From Lepidostoma basale (lineage: Eukaryota; Arthropoda; Insecta; Trichoptera; Lepidostomatidae), in NCBI GenBank assembly GCA_022606425.2, contig JAHDVF020000590.1:868001-932000 (forward strand): DNA of 64,000 bases, in the 5' to 3' direction. Under the pieces are notes generated by a model, which did not search any database, was not told the DNA's origin, and saw nothing but the letters and a program-made list of their open reading frames with translations. Of the stretch, positions 22,601-33,700 are shown one piece after another. Each line of letters begins with the position of its first letter. The stretch's first letter is position 1. The position numbers and the translations under genes were made by a program.

Positions 22601-23419
22601 TTGTATTGTATGCCTCTATGCATTATATTTAAGCGATCATCGTGAAAACGTAATCTGAACATTTTTCCTTACATGGAGTATCGCTTTATTGTGATGTTAT
22701 TGTGTTATCAGGGAGTATCGGCCCGCGGCGTGACAGCGTGTAAATAAATAAACACATTGCGCCCGAAAATAGCACAAATCCTTGAGGCTGAACGCAATCT
22801 CCGCAGCGGAATGTGTACGCTGTACATTCAATTGAAATATTTACATGGAGGCATCGTTTTAGCAATGTTTCCTTACTCGTTTCTCACTTTAAACTACCCC
22901 CAAAACTTACGAAGGCATCTCATGAATGCGAAGTTGGGGAATAAAAAGAGGGGCGGAGCGACTACCCAAATCAAGGAGAGGGGCATATTTATAATTTACT
23001 GAGGTTCATAGTGACACACTGCCCTATAATTAATGTCCAAATTACAACGGGGTAAATTTGTCATATTGCTTTTAATAGACTTGGGTTTAACTAACATTTT
23101 TATTTTCGTTGAGTTTGACGTAGGTTTATCTTATAATAATACAGCAGTAGTTTTTAAACAGTGCTTTTAAATTGTTTCCAAATTGAAAAATAGTTTAAAA
23201 ATTTACAAGCTATTATTTCTTTTTATATTATGAATTGTTTTTTGCAAATCTATTTACTCCCAAGTTTAAAAATTAATATTTACATCTCGCAAATTTTATT
23301 TATTTCATTCTTGTTAGACTTTTGAATAAACTTGTTCTTTCTTTACCATTATTCTAGTTTTGATTCTTTATTCTTTTGTACCGTTGACTGCAAAAAGGAA
23401 GTTTAATCAGTCCACAATG
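22601..23419. other. Non-coding stretch
   Basis: No coding motif. 22680-23000 is less AT-rich (GGCCCGCGGCGTGACAGCG) and looks unique; the rest is AT-rich. Confidence 0.4.
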
Positions 23420-23690
23420 AACTAAAAATTACAGGAAGAATATCTATAATATGCAGTCGGCGAGTATTGAGTTTCTTTGGTCACATTGCCAGGAGAGACC
23501 TTGGTAACCTGGAAAAAGTATTGTCATATGAAGTGTTCCAGGCAAAAGAAGTAGAGGCAGATCTCTTGTGCGGTGGTGAGACCGGATTAAGGAGATGACC
23601 GGGGGAAACCTCTACTTGGCGGTGCAGACTGCGGAGAACAGAGAGCATTGGAGGCGTTTTGTTTTAGCCACGGGCAGTTCCATAGATCAC
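23420..23690 (+). mobile_element. LINE ORF2 fragment, RTE-like
   Basis: Across two frames: ELKITGRISIICSRRVLSFF then GHIARRDLGNLEKVLS, GKRSRGRS, RWSDRIKEMTGGNLYLAVQT and AENREHWRRF. RRVL-FFGH-ARR, GRS--RW-D-IKE, A-NRE-WRR is a clear LINE C-terminal order. One frameshift after VLS. Confidence 0.75.
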
Positions 23691-24009
23691 GACCCTCAGT
23701 AATCAGGAAACGAAGAAAGAATAAGAACATTCTTTCATGCTTTCGAAACGAGTCTTATTACTATAAGAACACGCAGAATGAATTTTGTATTAGGATAGTT
23801 TTTGTTTTCAAAATACAGTGTTTATATATTTTTATTTAATTTATATGAAAACGTAATTTCTTAAAAGTTAGATTATATTTTATGGTAATGACATAATTCG
23901 CCTTCTAATAAAGTTATCAAATACTGATAATACATCTACGTACATCTGACAATGCGCTGGCAAAAGGAAATATGTAACTCACATAAAGTTTTATAAACAA
24001 CTTCTCTTC
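23691..24009. other. Non-coding; decayed E-type repeat
   Basis: At about 23850-23930 the strings CTTAAAAGTTAGATTATATT, GGTAATGACATAATTCGCC and AAAGTTATCAAATACTG are a decayed E-type repeat. Nothing else. Confidence 0.4.
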
Positions 24010-24275
24010 TCCGGTCTCAATCTAATGATTAGTCTGCAGCAAGGCGACGCATCTCCGCTTCCACTCCGCTCGGTCCTCGGCAACTCTCTTCAACTCCGCA
24101 TAAGAGGTGCAGCCCATATCTCGGCAAATCTGGTCTAGGTACTCTTGGCGAGGTCGTCCTCTGCCAGTCGATCCCTCCTGCCAGTCGATCCCTCCAACAC
24201 ATCATGCAGGAAACATTCGTGTCGCAACACATGACCAATCCATATTGCGCGCCTATATGAACTACATATTTTTTT
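24010..24275 (-). mobile_element. LINE ORF2 C-terminal fragment
   Basis: On the - strand: MDWSCVATRMFPA, a stop, VGGIDWQEG, GRGRPRQEYLDQICRDMGCT, then SYAELKRVAEDRAEWKRRCV, ALLQTNH and a stop. GRGRPRQE, YLDQI, ELKR-AEDR-EW-RR is diagnostic. A short local duplication of CTGCCAGTCGATCCCTC occurs at 24157-24193. Confidence 0.8.
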
Positions 24276-25010
24276 AATTTGTAGTTTTCCATCGTTTTCA
24301 AGAAACAATAAATAAAAATAACTTATTTTAGATATGCTGAAATATATTACACGTGGTTAAAAAATAATACAACATGCTTTAAAACGAAAAACACAAACTA
24401 GTGTTGAGCTAAACTATGAGCGCTGTGCTATAATAGTTTACATTCAATAGGCCTTGAAACCCAACCAACATTTGAGTCCGGAGGGGGCGAAAATGTCGAG
24501 CTGCGCCGCAGATTAAAATATGGTTATTTGCTCGTTCATTAGCTCGGCAAGAAAAGGCCGTTCATGTTAAAAGGTGCTTCACACAAATCCGAGGGGAATT
24601 AGGATTAATTCCTATCCAAACGAACCTTACACTCAAAATTATTATTTCCTAATACCGTGATACCCCCAACTTTCTTCAGATTATTCATGGCTACATTAGC
24701 TGTGGAAACAATTAGATATCTTAATCGCAGTCCTATTTTACTTTGGACAGAGATAGCATGAATATTTATATCAAAGTATACAGAATGAGTATTTGGATTA
24801 ATCATAACCATTTGACTCATTTTTTTACCTTTTCCTGGTTCAATTTTTTATTAGGTCGTTAGAAAATGTTATTAAGATAAATTTCTGCGTCACGAAAAGA
24901 TTGACGATAACTGTTTGGTGGAGTTATTATTTATGACACAAGTGCAATTATAATTGTAAATAAGTGAAATGAAAACTTCTAAATTCTAGGAATATAATAA
25001 AATTGTATAT
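24276..25010. other. Non-coding stretch
   Basis: AT-rich, with a slightly GC-richer patch at 24470-24600. A 71-codon frame at 24605-24820 (-) has no motif. No repeat recognised except the ATCGTTTTCAAGAAACAATAA string at the left edge shared with other loci. Confidence 0.4.
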
Positions 25011-25150
25011 TTAACCCTTCTTATGGCGAAACATGTCATTCCATATAAAATTTAATAAAACTCTCAGAAGACAGACGTCTTCATTTATACTCGTATGAAT
25101 TATTTAATTTGGAGTTTTACATCATTGTTCACGAAACAATGTTTTCTTAA
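25011..25150 (+). repeat. E-type repeat with GAAACATGTC core
   Basis: The core at 25015-25037 reads CCCTTCTTATGG-CGAAACATGTC, then ATTCCATATAAAATTTAATA and AAACTCTCAGAAGACAGACG. These tail strings match 26300-26325 and 36400-36430. The stem-II hairpin is decayed here. GAGTTTTACATCATTGTTCA follows at 25112. Confidence 0.5.
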
Positions 25151-25204
25151 AATATTCATAAAAATGTGCATGTAAAATATAACACGTTAACTTTTTGTTT
25201 TTTG

Positions 25205-25560
25205 AATGTATACACATACTTGTAGACAAATACTGGATTTTACCCATTGCGGGTTAATCATATTTATTTACCCATTGCGGGTTAATTATAAATTGTTTTT
25301 TGGAAACAGAATATTCTTAATAGATGGCGCTAGTGTAAATTGAACTAAAAAAAATTGAAGTGTTTCTCAACATAGTAGCATATATACATCTTTCAAAAAT
25401 TTGTCAGACATGATGGTCGTAAGAAGGGAGGAATGGGGAATATTGTATTACATAATGAGAGGTCATAAGTCCTGTAAACGCCTCGACCACCATATTCTGT
25501 TTCCAAAAAACAATTTACATATTCGTCTCTTTGAGATACAATTAATCCTTAACATGTTAA
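25205..25560 (+). repeat. Repeat family R copy
   Basis: Contains TACCCATTGCGGGTTAAT twice (25239-25256 and 25268-25285), then TTTTTTGGAAACAGAATATT, ATAGATGGCGCTAGTGTA, CAAAAATTTGTCAGACATG and GGAATGGGGAATATTGTA. It closes with the inverse arm CATATTCTGTTTCC and GAGATACAATTAATCCTTAA. The copies at 6580, 37815 and 42290 keep the same block order. Confidence 0.7.
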
Positions 25561-26189
25561 CATTGTCGTGGATGCACCTTCCTTGCTCCCACCACACACA
25601 TCAGTCTTAGTAATGAAAAATATAAAGTTTATCCTTATGAAGGTTATTCGATTACTAATGAAATTACATATTTTATGGGAATTTTTAAATCATTGCCAAA
25701 TAACCGTGAAAACCTTGGGACTGTTTATGCGTCAGGGGCAATTATTTTAATTCCCTCTTTATCCAAAACCCAGATGATAGTCGCATTATGATATTTAAAA
25801 TCCCTTTCCGTGTCATTTGAAAGTAGACTTTATGCAAATTTATCACAAGGGTGTCATTTCTCCGCGATTACGTGCTACATACGCACACATGCGGCGTACA
25901 AGAAATATTCCGCCGAACAGAGAAGTTTGTTAACGACTATACATAAAAAGTAACACCCGGCAGCAGGGCGGCCTCGTGGCACTTTTACTACAGGGCCATA
26001 ATCAAATCTCACAAACGGCTGAAATTCTGTGCATACAACCATATTATTTTCAAATAAAAATACAGAATTAAAGGATCTTTTTTTTAATTTCACTAATTTG
26101 ACGAAAATAATAATTTATTAGTTCATATAAACTTTAGTTTGTTTATTGTTTCTTGAACAGTGATGTCAAACTGCTTAAATAATTAATTT
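25561..26189. other. Non-coding stretch
   Basis: No gene. The string TTGTTTCTTGAACAGTGATG near 26148 is the reverse complement of the CATCATTGTTCA repeat seen at 8760 and 25120. Confidence 0.4.
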
Positions 26190-26345
26190 GAATGATTAGG
26201 TCAGTTTTCAAGAAGTTTTATTATATTTAATGAGAATGACATATTTTGCCTTGTTGAGACATTATCAAATGTTATAGAATTACCAAATGTTATAAAATAT
26301 AATAAAACTTCAAGAAAACTGACGTCTTCATTCGTATTAATTAAT
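26190..26345. repeat. E-type foldback repeat
   Basis: Left arm TTTTCAAGAAGTTTTATTAT with the core on the - strand (about 26237-26270: TTGATAATG, TCTCAACAAGG, CAAAATATGTC). The right arm, about 26295-26325 (ATAATAAAACTTCAAGAAAA), is its inverted complement. Same design as 36250-36480. Confidence 0.6.
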
Positions 26346-26569
26346 TTAAGTTTCATTCAAGAGTATTTTTTTTCTCGACCGGACTAGCCAGCATCATTGC
26401 CTTTGCTCGGTGTGGGTGTTGTTTAAGTACTATTTAAAATAAAAATAAATAAATAAAAATTTAAGAACCACAAATTCGATCTATATAAAACGAAATATGA
26501 AAGTGATTTGCAGTTAAGTAATATGGTAAAAATGATTACTTTAACAGCTGCACAGTTGTAATTTATTCA
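26346..26569. other. Short non-coding interval
   Basis: AT-rich with AAATAAATAAATAAAAAT-type low complexity; no gene seen. Confidence 0.4.
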
Positions 26570-26760
26570 TCTTCTACAGTCTTCTTCCCTCCACTGCTGG
26601 ATAAAGGCTTCTTCATTTTTTCCTCTCGTCCCTGTTTTGTCCCTCCGCAACCAGGTCTTCCAAGATATTTGGACGATGTCATCAGTCCATATTTTAGGTG
26701 GCCTCATTACACTTATTTTCCTTGTCTATGGTCCTTGTATATTGTTTATGCTTGGAACGC
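26570..26760 (-). mobile_element. LINE 3' end
   Basis: On the - strand: RPPKIWTDDIVQ then ISWKTWLRRDKTGTRG, KNEEAFIQQWREED. GRPPK-W-DDI and W--EEA--QQW are LINE ORF2 C-terminal blocks. The CTGCTGGATAAAGGCTTC string is the reverse complement of this tail. Confidence 0.7.
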
Positions 26761-26884
26761 TTCAAACTAAAAGTATAAATATTACACAATAAGCAAATCT
26801 AGAGTATTTTGAAAATCACATACACGTAATGATTTTGTTATTTTAAAACTCGAATATTAAGAGAAAATTATGTATCTGTTCCTT

Positions 26885-27005
26885 TTTTATATACTTTGTA
26901 TACAACACACACTTACATAATATCACTGATGAAGGGCAGTGTGTACAAAACATGGTTGGGTTTTTATTTAAAGTTTTTTTTTTTTTTTTAAGTGTGTGTT
27001 GTTAT
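26885..27005 (+). repeat. B-type foldback with hammerhead-like core
   Basis: TATACTTTGTATACAACACA at the left and AAGTGTGTGTTGTTATGGG at the right are roughly inverted. Between them, at 26925-26953, are CTGATGA, AGGGCAGTGTGTAC and AAAACATGG. The ends match the B-type foldback at 39870-40215 (TTGTATATACAACAC). Confidence 0.5.
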
Positions 27006-28125
27006 GGGATTAAAGTGCGATATATTATTTTTAAATGATTTTATGTGAAGTTGTAGCGTAAATTATATGCATTTGGAATAACAATTTGGATTTCAATCAA
27101 ACAATAAGGACTCTCCAGATACCCATGAAGAATTTTGTATAAACAAACTAGATTAGCAATTTCCCTTCACGCTTCTAATGTTTAAAGATAATTAACATTA
27201 AACATCCGCAACACAAAGTTTTGGCGAATATAGAAGACATTATGTATCTGTTTGAAAACAGTAGCAAATTTTCCCCTCTTTCGATTTGTCTTTGCAATCG
27301 CAGAACAGTAAGTCTAGGTGTGTTGAAACGAATGAAAGTTTAAGGCATACGCAATAAATGTATAATAATTAAAAAAATGTCGTCTCACTTGATAAAGAGG
27401 TTTCCACGATCTCTTAAAGTTTATTAGAAAAATAACGACGGAGCACGACAACTTCAAAAGCTTTGATGTACTTCCCTAAAATGTCCACGAGCCACTACCT
27501 TCTTCCTTCCGCTTTCCGCTAGTATTCTTCATTTCTTTTGATGTTCAGCCCCACCGAAACGATTTCGCTATACTTACGCTATATAAAGAGGGATTTTCTG
27601 ATTAAACGGATTTCGTATTTAATTATGGGAGGCGTTCCCGGTACCCAGTTTGCGGAGGAAGGATATCTTCATCCTTATTTTCGGTTTCAAAGAAAAGAGG
27701 ATTGCTTCGTTACAATGAGTCATTATACACACAATGCGCCTCGCAGGACTGTTGACAAGAGTACGTTGATGGAAAATAAGCGGAAAATATTTTCTAAAAA
27801 ACAATTAATTAAGCCATTTCCACAAAGATAAACAGCGCGATCTATTATACACTTCCTATCTAGACACCGCTCATTTATCCCACTTAAAATTTTCTGGTTT
27901 TCCCCAGAATGACTTTTTAACGTGACATCTCGTGTGTACAATAATTAAATGTGATTAAACATATTTCAACATTTTATGAACATATTAAAAAATGTACTGT
28001 GTTATCAAGTAACAATTTTTTTGCTTTATGTTTTAAGTTGTCAGCAATGATCTGATTGTCAAAAATTGTGGTTGAAATAATAAATATATAATGTAGCGAC
28101 TACTTGTAAATTTGGCAGACCGAAT
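27006..28125. other. Non-coding stretch
   Basis: Includes a moderately GC-rich unique portion at 27470-27740. A 97-codon + strand frame at 27538-27831 has no motif, and other frames of similar size overlap it on the - strand. No repeat recognised. Confidence 0.4.
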
Positions 28126-28345
28126 ATGTTTTTAGGAAATTGAAAATAACTTTGTTTAATCCACAAAACATTAAAAAAAACAGTATATGTTTCGGAGGAT
28201 ACTTCCATCTTCAGATGTAAAAATAAATATAATTACATTTTTATTATATTTTTCACATAAAGATGAAGGTATTCTCCGAAACATGTCATGTTTTTTTATA
28301 TTTTGTGGATTAAACAAAGTTATTATCAATTTCCTAAGTATATTA
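28126..28345. repeat. B-type foldback with two inverted hammerhead-like cores
   Basis: Left arm GAAAATAACTTTGTTTAATC, CACAAAACATTAAAAAAA; right arm TTTGTGGATTAAACAAAGTT, ATTATCAATTTCC. The cores face inward: on the - strand at 28187-28214 (TCTGAAGATGGAAGTATCCT, CCGAAACATAT) and on the + strand at 28259-28286 (AGATGAAGG, TATTCT, CCGAAACATGTC). Stem II GGTATTCTCC-type pairing is visible. Arms are about 65 bases. Confidence 0.65.
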
Positions 28346-29292
28346 CCATGGAATTCCACAGTGTCAATGCCTTAGCGTTCAATAAGTCGAATATATTTTT
28401 TAAATAATGTAGAATCTAATTAATATTTATATTATATTTGGAACCCCCTTAATAAAACACAAAGAGTACTTTATCACAATACCAGCAGTGATAGAAGCAT
28501 AGGTTTCATTATAATGAAATTAAAATATCGGATTTTAATAAGACTTAAAAAATATACCTGTGTTTCTTATGAGCAACATTGGTTTGGCAATCGTTTATTA
28601 CGATTGTTGAAAACACATCCATCGATTTTTTTCCTGTTATTATTGAGTAAAGTAATTAGGTCATGCAATGTTTTCCTAGATCTTCGTCTATCCCCTACTC
28701 ATTTCTTTTCCTATTCATTATTCAACACGCCCGCATCGATCATTAGAGCTGTCACCTGCTAGGTCATCAAGCACTTATTTTGTCAAACTACGACAGACTT
28801 TTTCGTTTCACGCGCCGCGTATTGTAAAACAGTAATTAAAGTTTTATCTGTTTTTAATTGTTTTATTTTTATTAATAACTTTTACGATCCTTTCCATTTC
28901 GTTATTAATTAGATACCCACACAATTCACCTACGTAAGCAATGATAATTTTGACTCAAATGGATAAAAAAGTAACTCATTTTAGTTTCGTTTTAGGATAT
29001 AGTATTTTTTTAAATCTAAAACAAAATTATTTATTAACCTCTTAAAGAGATTTACATTTTCGTCTTTTGTGTTAATATGTGATTGGTATAATCCGTTTTT
29101 CTATTGTTTTTATACCCAGTATGAGTATCAACAAATAACCTTTGCCGAAATATTTTTAAAGTTAATAAAAATAGCCCTTGTAGATCATTAAATACAGTAA
29201 CACTGAATAAATATGTTTTTACTCATATTTGTATTTATTTATTTTTATTTATTTAATTTAATAAAGTTATCAAAAATTACAGACATATTTTA
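28346..29292. other. AT-rich stretch
   Basis: Begins with GGAATTCCACAGTGTCAATG and CCTTAG, a piece also seen near 2085-2105. An 82-codon frame at 28514-28762 is not supported by motif. A low-complexity TTTATTTATTTTTATTT run lies near 29235. Confidence 0.4.
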
Positions 29293-29635
29293 CAACTTAT
29301 AAAACAACGTTTTATGTACAATTACTAATATAAAAAAAAAAACACAAATGAAAAAAAAACTTAAAAACATCGGTACTTACAACAACTCTAAACATCGGTA
29401 CTTATAAAAACACATTTTATTAACAATTAATAATATTAAAAAAACACTAATTAAAAAAAATAATAACCTTAAAAACATCGGTACTTACAACAACTTTAAA
29501 CATCGGTACTTATAAAAACACATTTTATTAACAATTAATAATATAAAAAAAACACAAATTAAAAAAAACAATAACATTAAAAACATCGGTACACAATAAC
29601 TTTAAACATCGGCACTTATAAAAAAGACATCGTTG
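29293..29635. repeat. 108-bp tandem repeat, about three copies
   Basis: The string TTAAAAACATCGGTAC begins at 29361, 29469 and 29577, an exact 108-base period. Within each unit the motif AAACATCGGTACTTA occurs twice about 30 bases apart, the second followed by TAAAAACACATTTTATTAAC in the inner units. Copies diverge slightly; the third is internally shortened. No coding potential. Confidence 0.9.
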
Positions 29636-29696
29636 TAAATAAATAAAAATGTGAAATTTATTGTTATTGAAATGAAATTGTGAAATTTATTTATAT

Positions 29697-29790
29697 TCTT
29701 CTTCTTCTTTTGAAAGATCTGCCGATCTGTGACACTGTAATCGTGTCTTGTGGGATGATGATGTCCCTCCTCGTTAGAGCTGTCGCAATA
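29697..29790 (-). mobile_element. LINE 3' end with (GAA)n tail
   Basis: TTCTTCTTCTTCTTTTGAAA on the + strand is the reversed tail. On the - strand the preceding sequence reads GACATCATCATCCCACAAGA then GTGTCACAGATCGGCAGATC. This is a common insect LINE tail layout; only about 90 bases are present. Confidence 0.5.
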
Positions 29791-29819
29791 GCAAAATATA
29801 ATATAATGTAACTAATAAT

Positions 29820-30030
29820 TATTTAAATAGTCCATTGTTTTGGCCGAAACACTATGAAACTTTAACATTATAAACTGTAAAATGAAAAAGCTTTGTTTTA
29901 TGCATTACAATTGTATTTTATTTTACGCAACAGCTGTTTCCTCAACCGATGTTGACATCATCAGGTGAAGGTTGACGAAACAGCTGTCGCGTAAAATAAA
30001 ATAAAATTAACATTAACAGTTAATAATTAT
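29820..30030. repeat. A-type hammerhead-like repeats, head to head
   Basis: The - strand copy (29822-29964) has outer end TCCATTGTTTTGGCCGAAAC and a core at 29928-29964: CTGATGA, GTCAACATCGGTTGAG, GAAACAGCTGTTG. It runs directly into a partial + strand copy (29969-30025: GTTGACGAAACAGCTGTCGC, then GTAAAATAAAATAAAATTAA). The second copy lacks its CTGATGA half, so the pair shares one core. Confidence 0.65.
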
Positions 30031-30975
30031 TTATTTTATATTTATTAAACGTATTTCCATTTTTCTTCTATTTCTTCTATATTCACCTTAACTTTTATAC
30101 TTATTTTAATTTTATTAATTCCATATATTATATTTGCTTTATGGTTCAGAACGGTTGGGCAGCTATTTCGTTTCTTCATTAAAAACGTATACAGAAAAAG
30201 GTTCAAATATGTATTTATTATAAAAATTAAAATTTCGTAATCAATGCATATTATGGAAATAAAATTAATAAAATCTTATAAAAAATGCGAGGTTTTAAAC
30301 AAACAGAATTGAGCCCATCAACAAATCTATATCACCTGGCTTCATTGACTCGTCCTGTATAAAGGTTTAATTAGTATACTTTATGAAATATATTTACATT
30401 TTTAATTGAAGTGAATTATTTATGTTCCTTGTATCTAAACAAATTAAATATTTATAAATAACGTATAGTTACGACTTTGGATCATTGGTTGATAAAGGAA
30501 ATAATAAAAAATAGAATTTTTAATGATTCAAGCCTAACGACATTTAATACTCTAAATATACGAAAACTGTAAATATTACATTTAAATATGCGATTTACCT
30601 ACTCGATACGATTTGAAACATAAAGTCTAATCACAAAATAATGGTCATTTGAGAGATTACGTTTAAATAAGATTACATTAAATCATTTCAATATAATGTT
30701 ATACATTATTTCACAACTTTAGCATCATTTTTTACTTTCTGCAATTATAATGATATTAAAAAAAACTGCATAGGTACCACAATATCACGGTAATAGTTCT
30801 TTCTTTTTTTCAAATAAAACAGAGTTCATTCATAAGTTTAAAAATAGTACATTTGAATATACAATTTACAACAACACTTAATATTAAAACACTTTATTTC
30901 ACTTATCACAGACATGTTTCCGTTATAATATTACCTTTTTCAATGCACAATATTTTAAAATTTTACGTTTGGACA
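30031..30975. other. AT-rich stretch
   Basis: No gene or repeat family recognised. A 76-codon frame starting at 30853 runs into the LINE Z fragment. Confidence 0.4.
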
Positions 30976-31260
30976 AATAGAACGAGTGAACGAGATAAGA
31001 ATGGTTTAAATGTTGTATACATGCAGTGTAAGTGGAAAAAGAAGCCGTGGAATGCCAAGGAAAGCAAAGTTTTACCAAATTAATCAAATATCAAAAGGCG
31101 ACCATATTCGAAGTCGGACAATCGACTAACCCTATACGTTTACAACATTATGCATATTACGATGAATGAATGTAAAGAAAGCTAGAGAGGCATGTCAGGA
31201 CAGATCAGTATGGCGATTTACCCTCTCTGCATACTCTTACGGGAAAACGGAGTGATAGTA
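30976..31260 (+). mobile_element. LINE Z 3' fragment
   Basis: Across frames: KRSRGMPRKAKFYQINQ, ISKGDHIRSRT, MNVKKAR and QDRSVWRFTLSAYSYGKTE. Compare SQGWPRKIWHDQINQLLKGD and HVRSRNNRRACMSRC in the 61417-61720 copy. Ends with ACGGAGTGATAGTAAGTTAA, the decayed start of the tail. Confidence 0.75.
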
Positions 31261-31715
31261 AGTTAATGAATTTAATATGTTATTTATATTTCTAAAAAAT
31301 TTAGCTTTACATAATACATTATAAGGACTTTATAACTGGCCTCGGCGTTACGATGTATTTCGAGCCAGTACTGTCACGCAATAAAAAAATAAGTTATGCA
31401 GCTTCTAAAAATAAAACTTAAATCAAGTGCATCTGTTCTTGTTTCAGTATTACGATTTAATACTATAAAACAAACATTTATCTTTGGAGTAAAATGGTGA
31501 AATTCGGCCTTATTTCAGAAGCGTTTATTCTCGGTGCTTTATGGCGAAGGTTATTTCGCACTGAAATAAGAGCACACCAACCTCAATACTACACTTTTAT
31601 TTACTCAAATGCACTCATTCGTGTCACATACTCACGATCTATTTACAATACAATAATTCTGAACATTAAAAAAATTGGATCACAATAACACAAAAAAGAA
31701 TCGTTTTATCACGCA
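31261..31715. other. Non-coding stretch
   Basis: No recognised feature apart from an imperfect hairpin at about 31507-31572 (CTTATTTCAG paired with CTGAAATAAG). Confidence 0.35.
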
Positions 31716-31790
31716 ATTATTTGATGTAGCGGTAAAAAGCACCGAAGAGCAAGGTTCGCGGGTTTGGATCCCATCACGAAGAAATAGATT
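31716..31790 (+). mobile_element. tRNA-like SINE head, type 3
   Basis: GATGTAGCGGTAAAAAGCAC resembles an A box, and GCGGGTTTGGATCCCATCAC a B box about 35 bases later. No convincing cloverleaf. Single copy in this window. Confidence 0.35.
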
Positions 31791-32298
31791 TTCATGTTTT
31801 TATTCATTCCATTTACTTCAACATTTATGAACGAATGTTGAAGTATCATAGATTTTCAACCAAAACAATGGATTATCTGATCAAAATCAATTATATTAAT
31901 CTATGTTATAATATTCTAAGTATCTTAGTAAGTCAAGGATACTCTATATGTTATTACTAAGGTTATCTTGATTGAACTAAATTAGAATGAAATAGTTTTT
32001 CGTCTTAAACATGAAATTATTAGACATTTAAATAAAAATTCAAGTTTTTCTCCCTTCCGGAAATGTTGTTATTGGTATTGAAATTTTTCTTGTGAGGTGA
32101 CATTGACATTGAACATTAAAAAAAGCTATTCATTATAAATATTTCCATTTTATTCTAAAGCCAAATAAAACGAAGCATTCGTATGATGTAACAAATGTGT
32201 ACATGAAATAAAAATATAAAAATTAATAATATAATATCTGAATGATCAACAATTATTAATTTGAATATAGAAAAAAAGTAGTAATTGTCTATTTTTTA
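31791..32298. other. AT-rich stretch
   Basis: No gene or repeat family recognised. Near 31805-31850 is the short inverted pair CATTTACTTCAACATT / AATGTTGAAG. Confidence 0.35.
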
Positions 32299-33034
32299 CT
32301 AACTAACTAACTAACCATCACGCCGTCTCCCCGAAGGGGTAGGCAGAAAGAATGGACTGCCACACTTTTCTTTTCTGACATATTTCTCTCGCTTTCTCAA
32401 CATTCATACATCGTGTCATGCACGCGCTTCGATTTCTCTGACTCCTCACATGGCCGACATTCAATATTTGATTTATTTGATCGTGCCATATTTTCCTCGG
32501 TCTTCCTCTATTTCTGGTTCCATTTACATCGTTTACTTATATTTTTTTTACCATCCTTTTTCAATTCATTCTTTCCATATGTCCAAACCATCTTAATGAT
32601 CCTTTCATTATTTTGTTCATGACACCATCATTCGCACCGCATTCACTTCTTATATTTTCATTCGACACTCTTTCATACACAGAGTATCTGCACATTCGTC
32701 TAAGAGATCTCATTTCTACTGCATTTATTCTACTTTCATCCTTCTTTTGCCAGTTCCATGCTTCGCTTCCATACATAAGGGTCGGTAGGAGAACACCATT
32801 GTGCACTGCCATTCTAGCTTTTTTGGATAGGTTTTTGTTTGCGATGACAACTTTAAGTGCACCATTCACTTTGTTGCCTGCCCCAACCCTTCTTTCAATA
32901 TCCCTCTCCACTCGCCCATCTCTTGTAAACATACTACCTAAATACACGAACTCAACTACTTGCTCCAAATTTTCACCATTCACGCTAATGTTGCAGACTG
33001 TCATGGTTTCTTCCTTTTCGAAAATCATATTCAT
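32299..33034 (-). mobile_element. LINE Z, longest copy: C-terminal reverse transcriptase region and 3' end
   Basis: On the - strand the frame starting at 33034 gives MNMIFEKEETMTVCNISVNG, EFVYLGSMFTRDGRVERDIE, RRVGAGNKVNGALKVVIANK, ARMAVHNGVLLPTLMYGSEA, W-WQKKDESRINAVEMRSLR, RMCRYSVYERVSNENIRSEC and SLRWFGHMERMN. After a stop it continues in decayed form (RPRKIW, VGHVRS, ACM-RCMNVEKAREICQK) to GCAGTCCATTCTTTCTGCCT, then the (TTAG)n tail whose complement is ACTAACTAACTAACC at 32300-32314. The motifs are those of the thumb and C-terminal region of an RTE-like or related LINE. The catalytic YADD box would lie further 5' and is missing. It defines the family used to recognise the other Z fragments. 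Confidence 0.85.
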
Positions 33035-33099
33035 ATTTTTGACTGAATCTTTCTATTGTGAAATTTCAGACAATTATCTAAGTTACACTTCTTATTATT

Positions 33100-33262
33100 C
33101 CTATATACTCGTAAGATGCTTTGTTTTGGTCGAAATACAATGATATTTCAACATCATAAAATGCTTTAACTTTGAAACACTGTTATTATGTAACACATGA
33201 TGCTGTCGAGCTAATTTGCATTTCAACAACCGATGATGCCAATATAGGTTGGCGACACAGCT
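33100..33262 (+). repeat. A-type repeat, partial inverted pair
   Basis: The left piece on the - strand has outer end TTGTTTTGGTCGAAATACAA. The right piece (33228-33260) has CGATGATGCC, AATATAGGTTGGCGACACAG and CTGTCGCG. The core differs from consensus at CTGATGA (CGATGATG) and GAAAC (GACAC). Inactive by inspection. Confidence 0.5.
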
Positions 33263-33359
33263 GTCGCGAGACCTAATGAAAATATTTGTGATTTGTACAA
33301 TAACAATGTTTCAAAATTAACATTATTTTTGATTATCATATGATAATAGATATAATGAC

Positions 33360-33700
33360 TTATCCAAGCAGGAGCAGACACTGTCAGAACCAAACATCTT
33401 AAGAGTAGCAGAAATGAGAACATTGCGACATTTTGTGGGGAGAAACCTTAGAGATAGGATAACCAAAAAAGAATTTCTCAAATCGTGCAAAATTGAAGAC
33501 ATAATGAGATGGAGTAAGCAGAGAAGGCGATTCTGGAGGGACCACATCGAGAGAATGGATCCAGCAAGAATTACTAAGATCGTGATGCACGAGACTCCAG
33601 AGGGTCGTCGACCGTTGACTACCAAAGAAATGGAGAGAAGGCTGGTCGTCTTCATCACAGGAAGAAAGTTGATATCCTGCATAAATAGATCGCAAGATCT
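33360..33700 (+). mobile_element. LINE family Y fragment
   Basis: The frame: QTLSEPNILRVAEMRTLRHF, VGRNLRDRITKKEFLKSCKI, EDIMRWSKQRRRFWRDHIER, MDPARITKIVMHETPEGRRP, then KEMERRL. Blocks MRTLR, R-RDRI, IMRWS-QRRRFWRDHIERM and ARI are the LINE C-terminal series. The related copies at 42850 and 52100 (-) keep RMDPARI and EGRRPPG. Confidence 0.85.

Noticed and set aside
27538..27831. 97-codon + strand frame
   Set aside because: Compositional, overlapped by frames on the other strand, no motif.
32613..33143. 176-codon + strand frame
   Set aside because: Antisense of the LINE Z coding region on the - strand.
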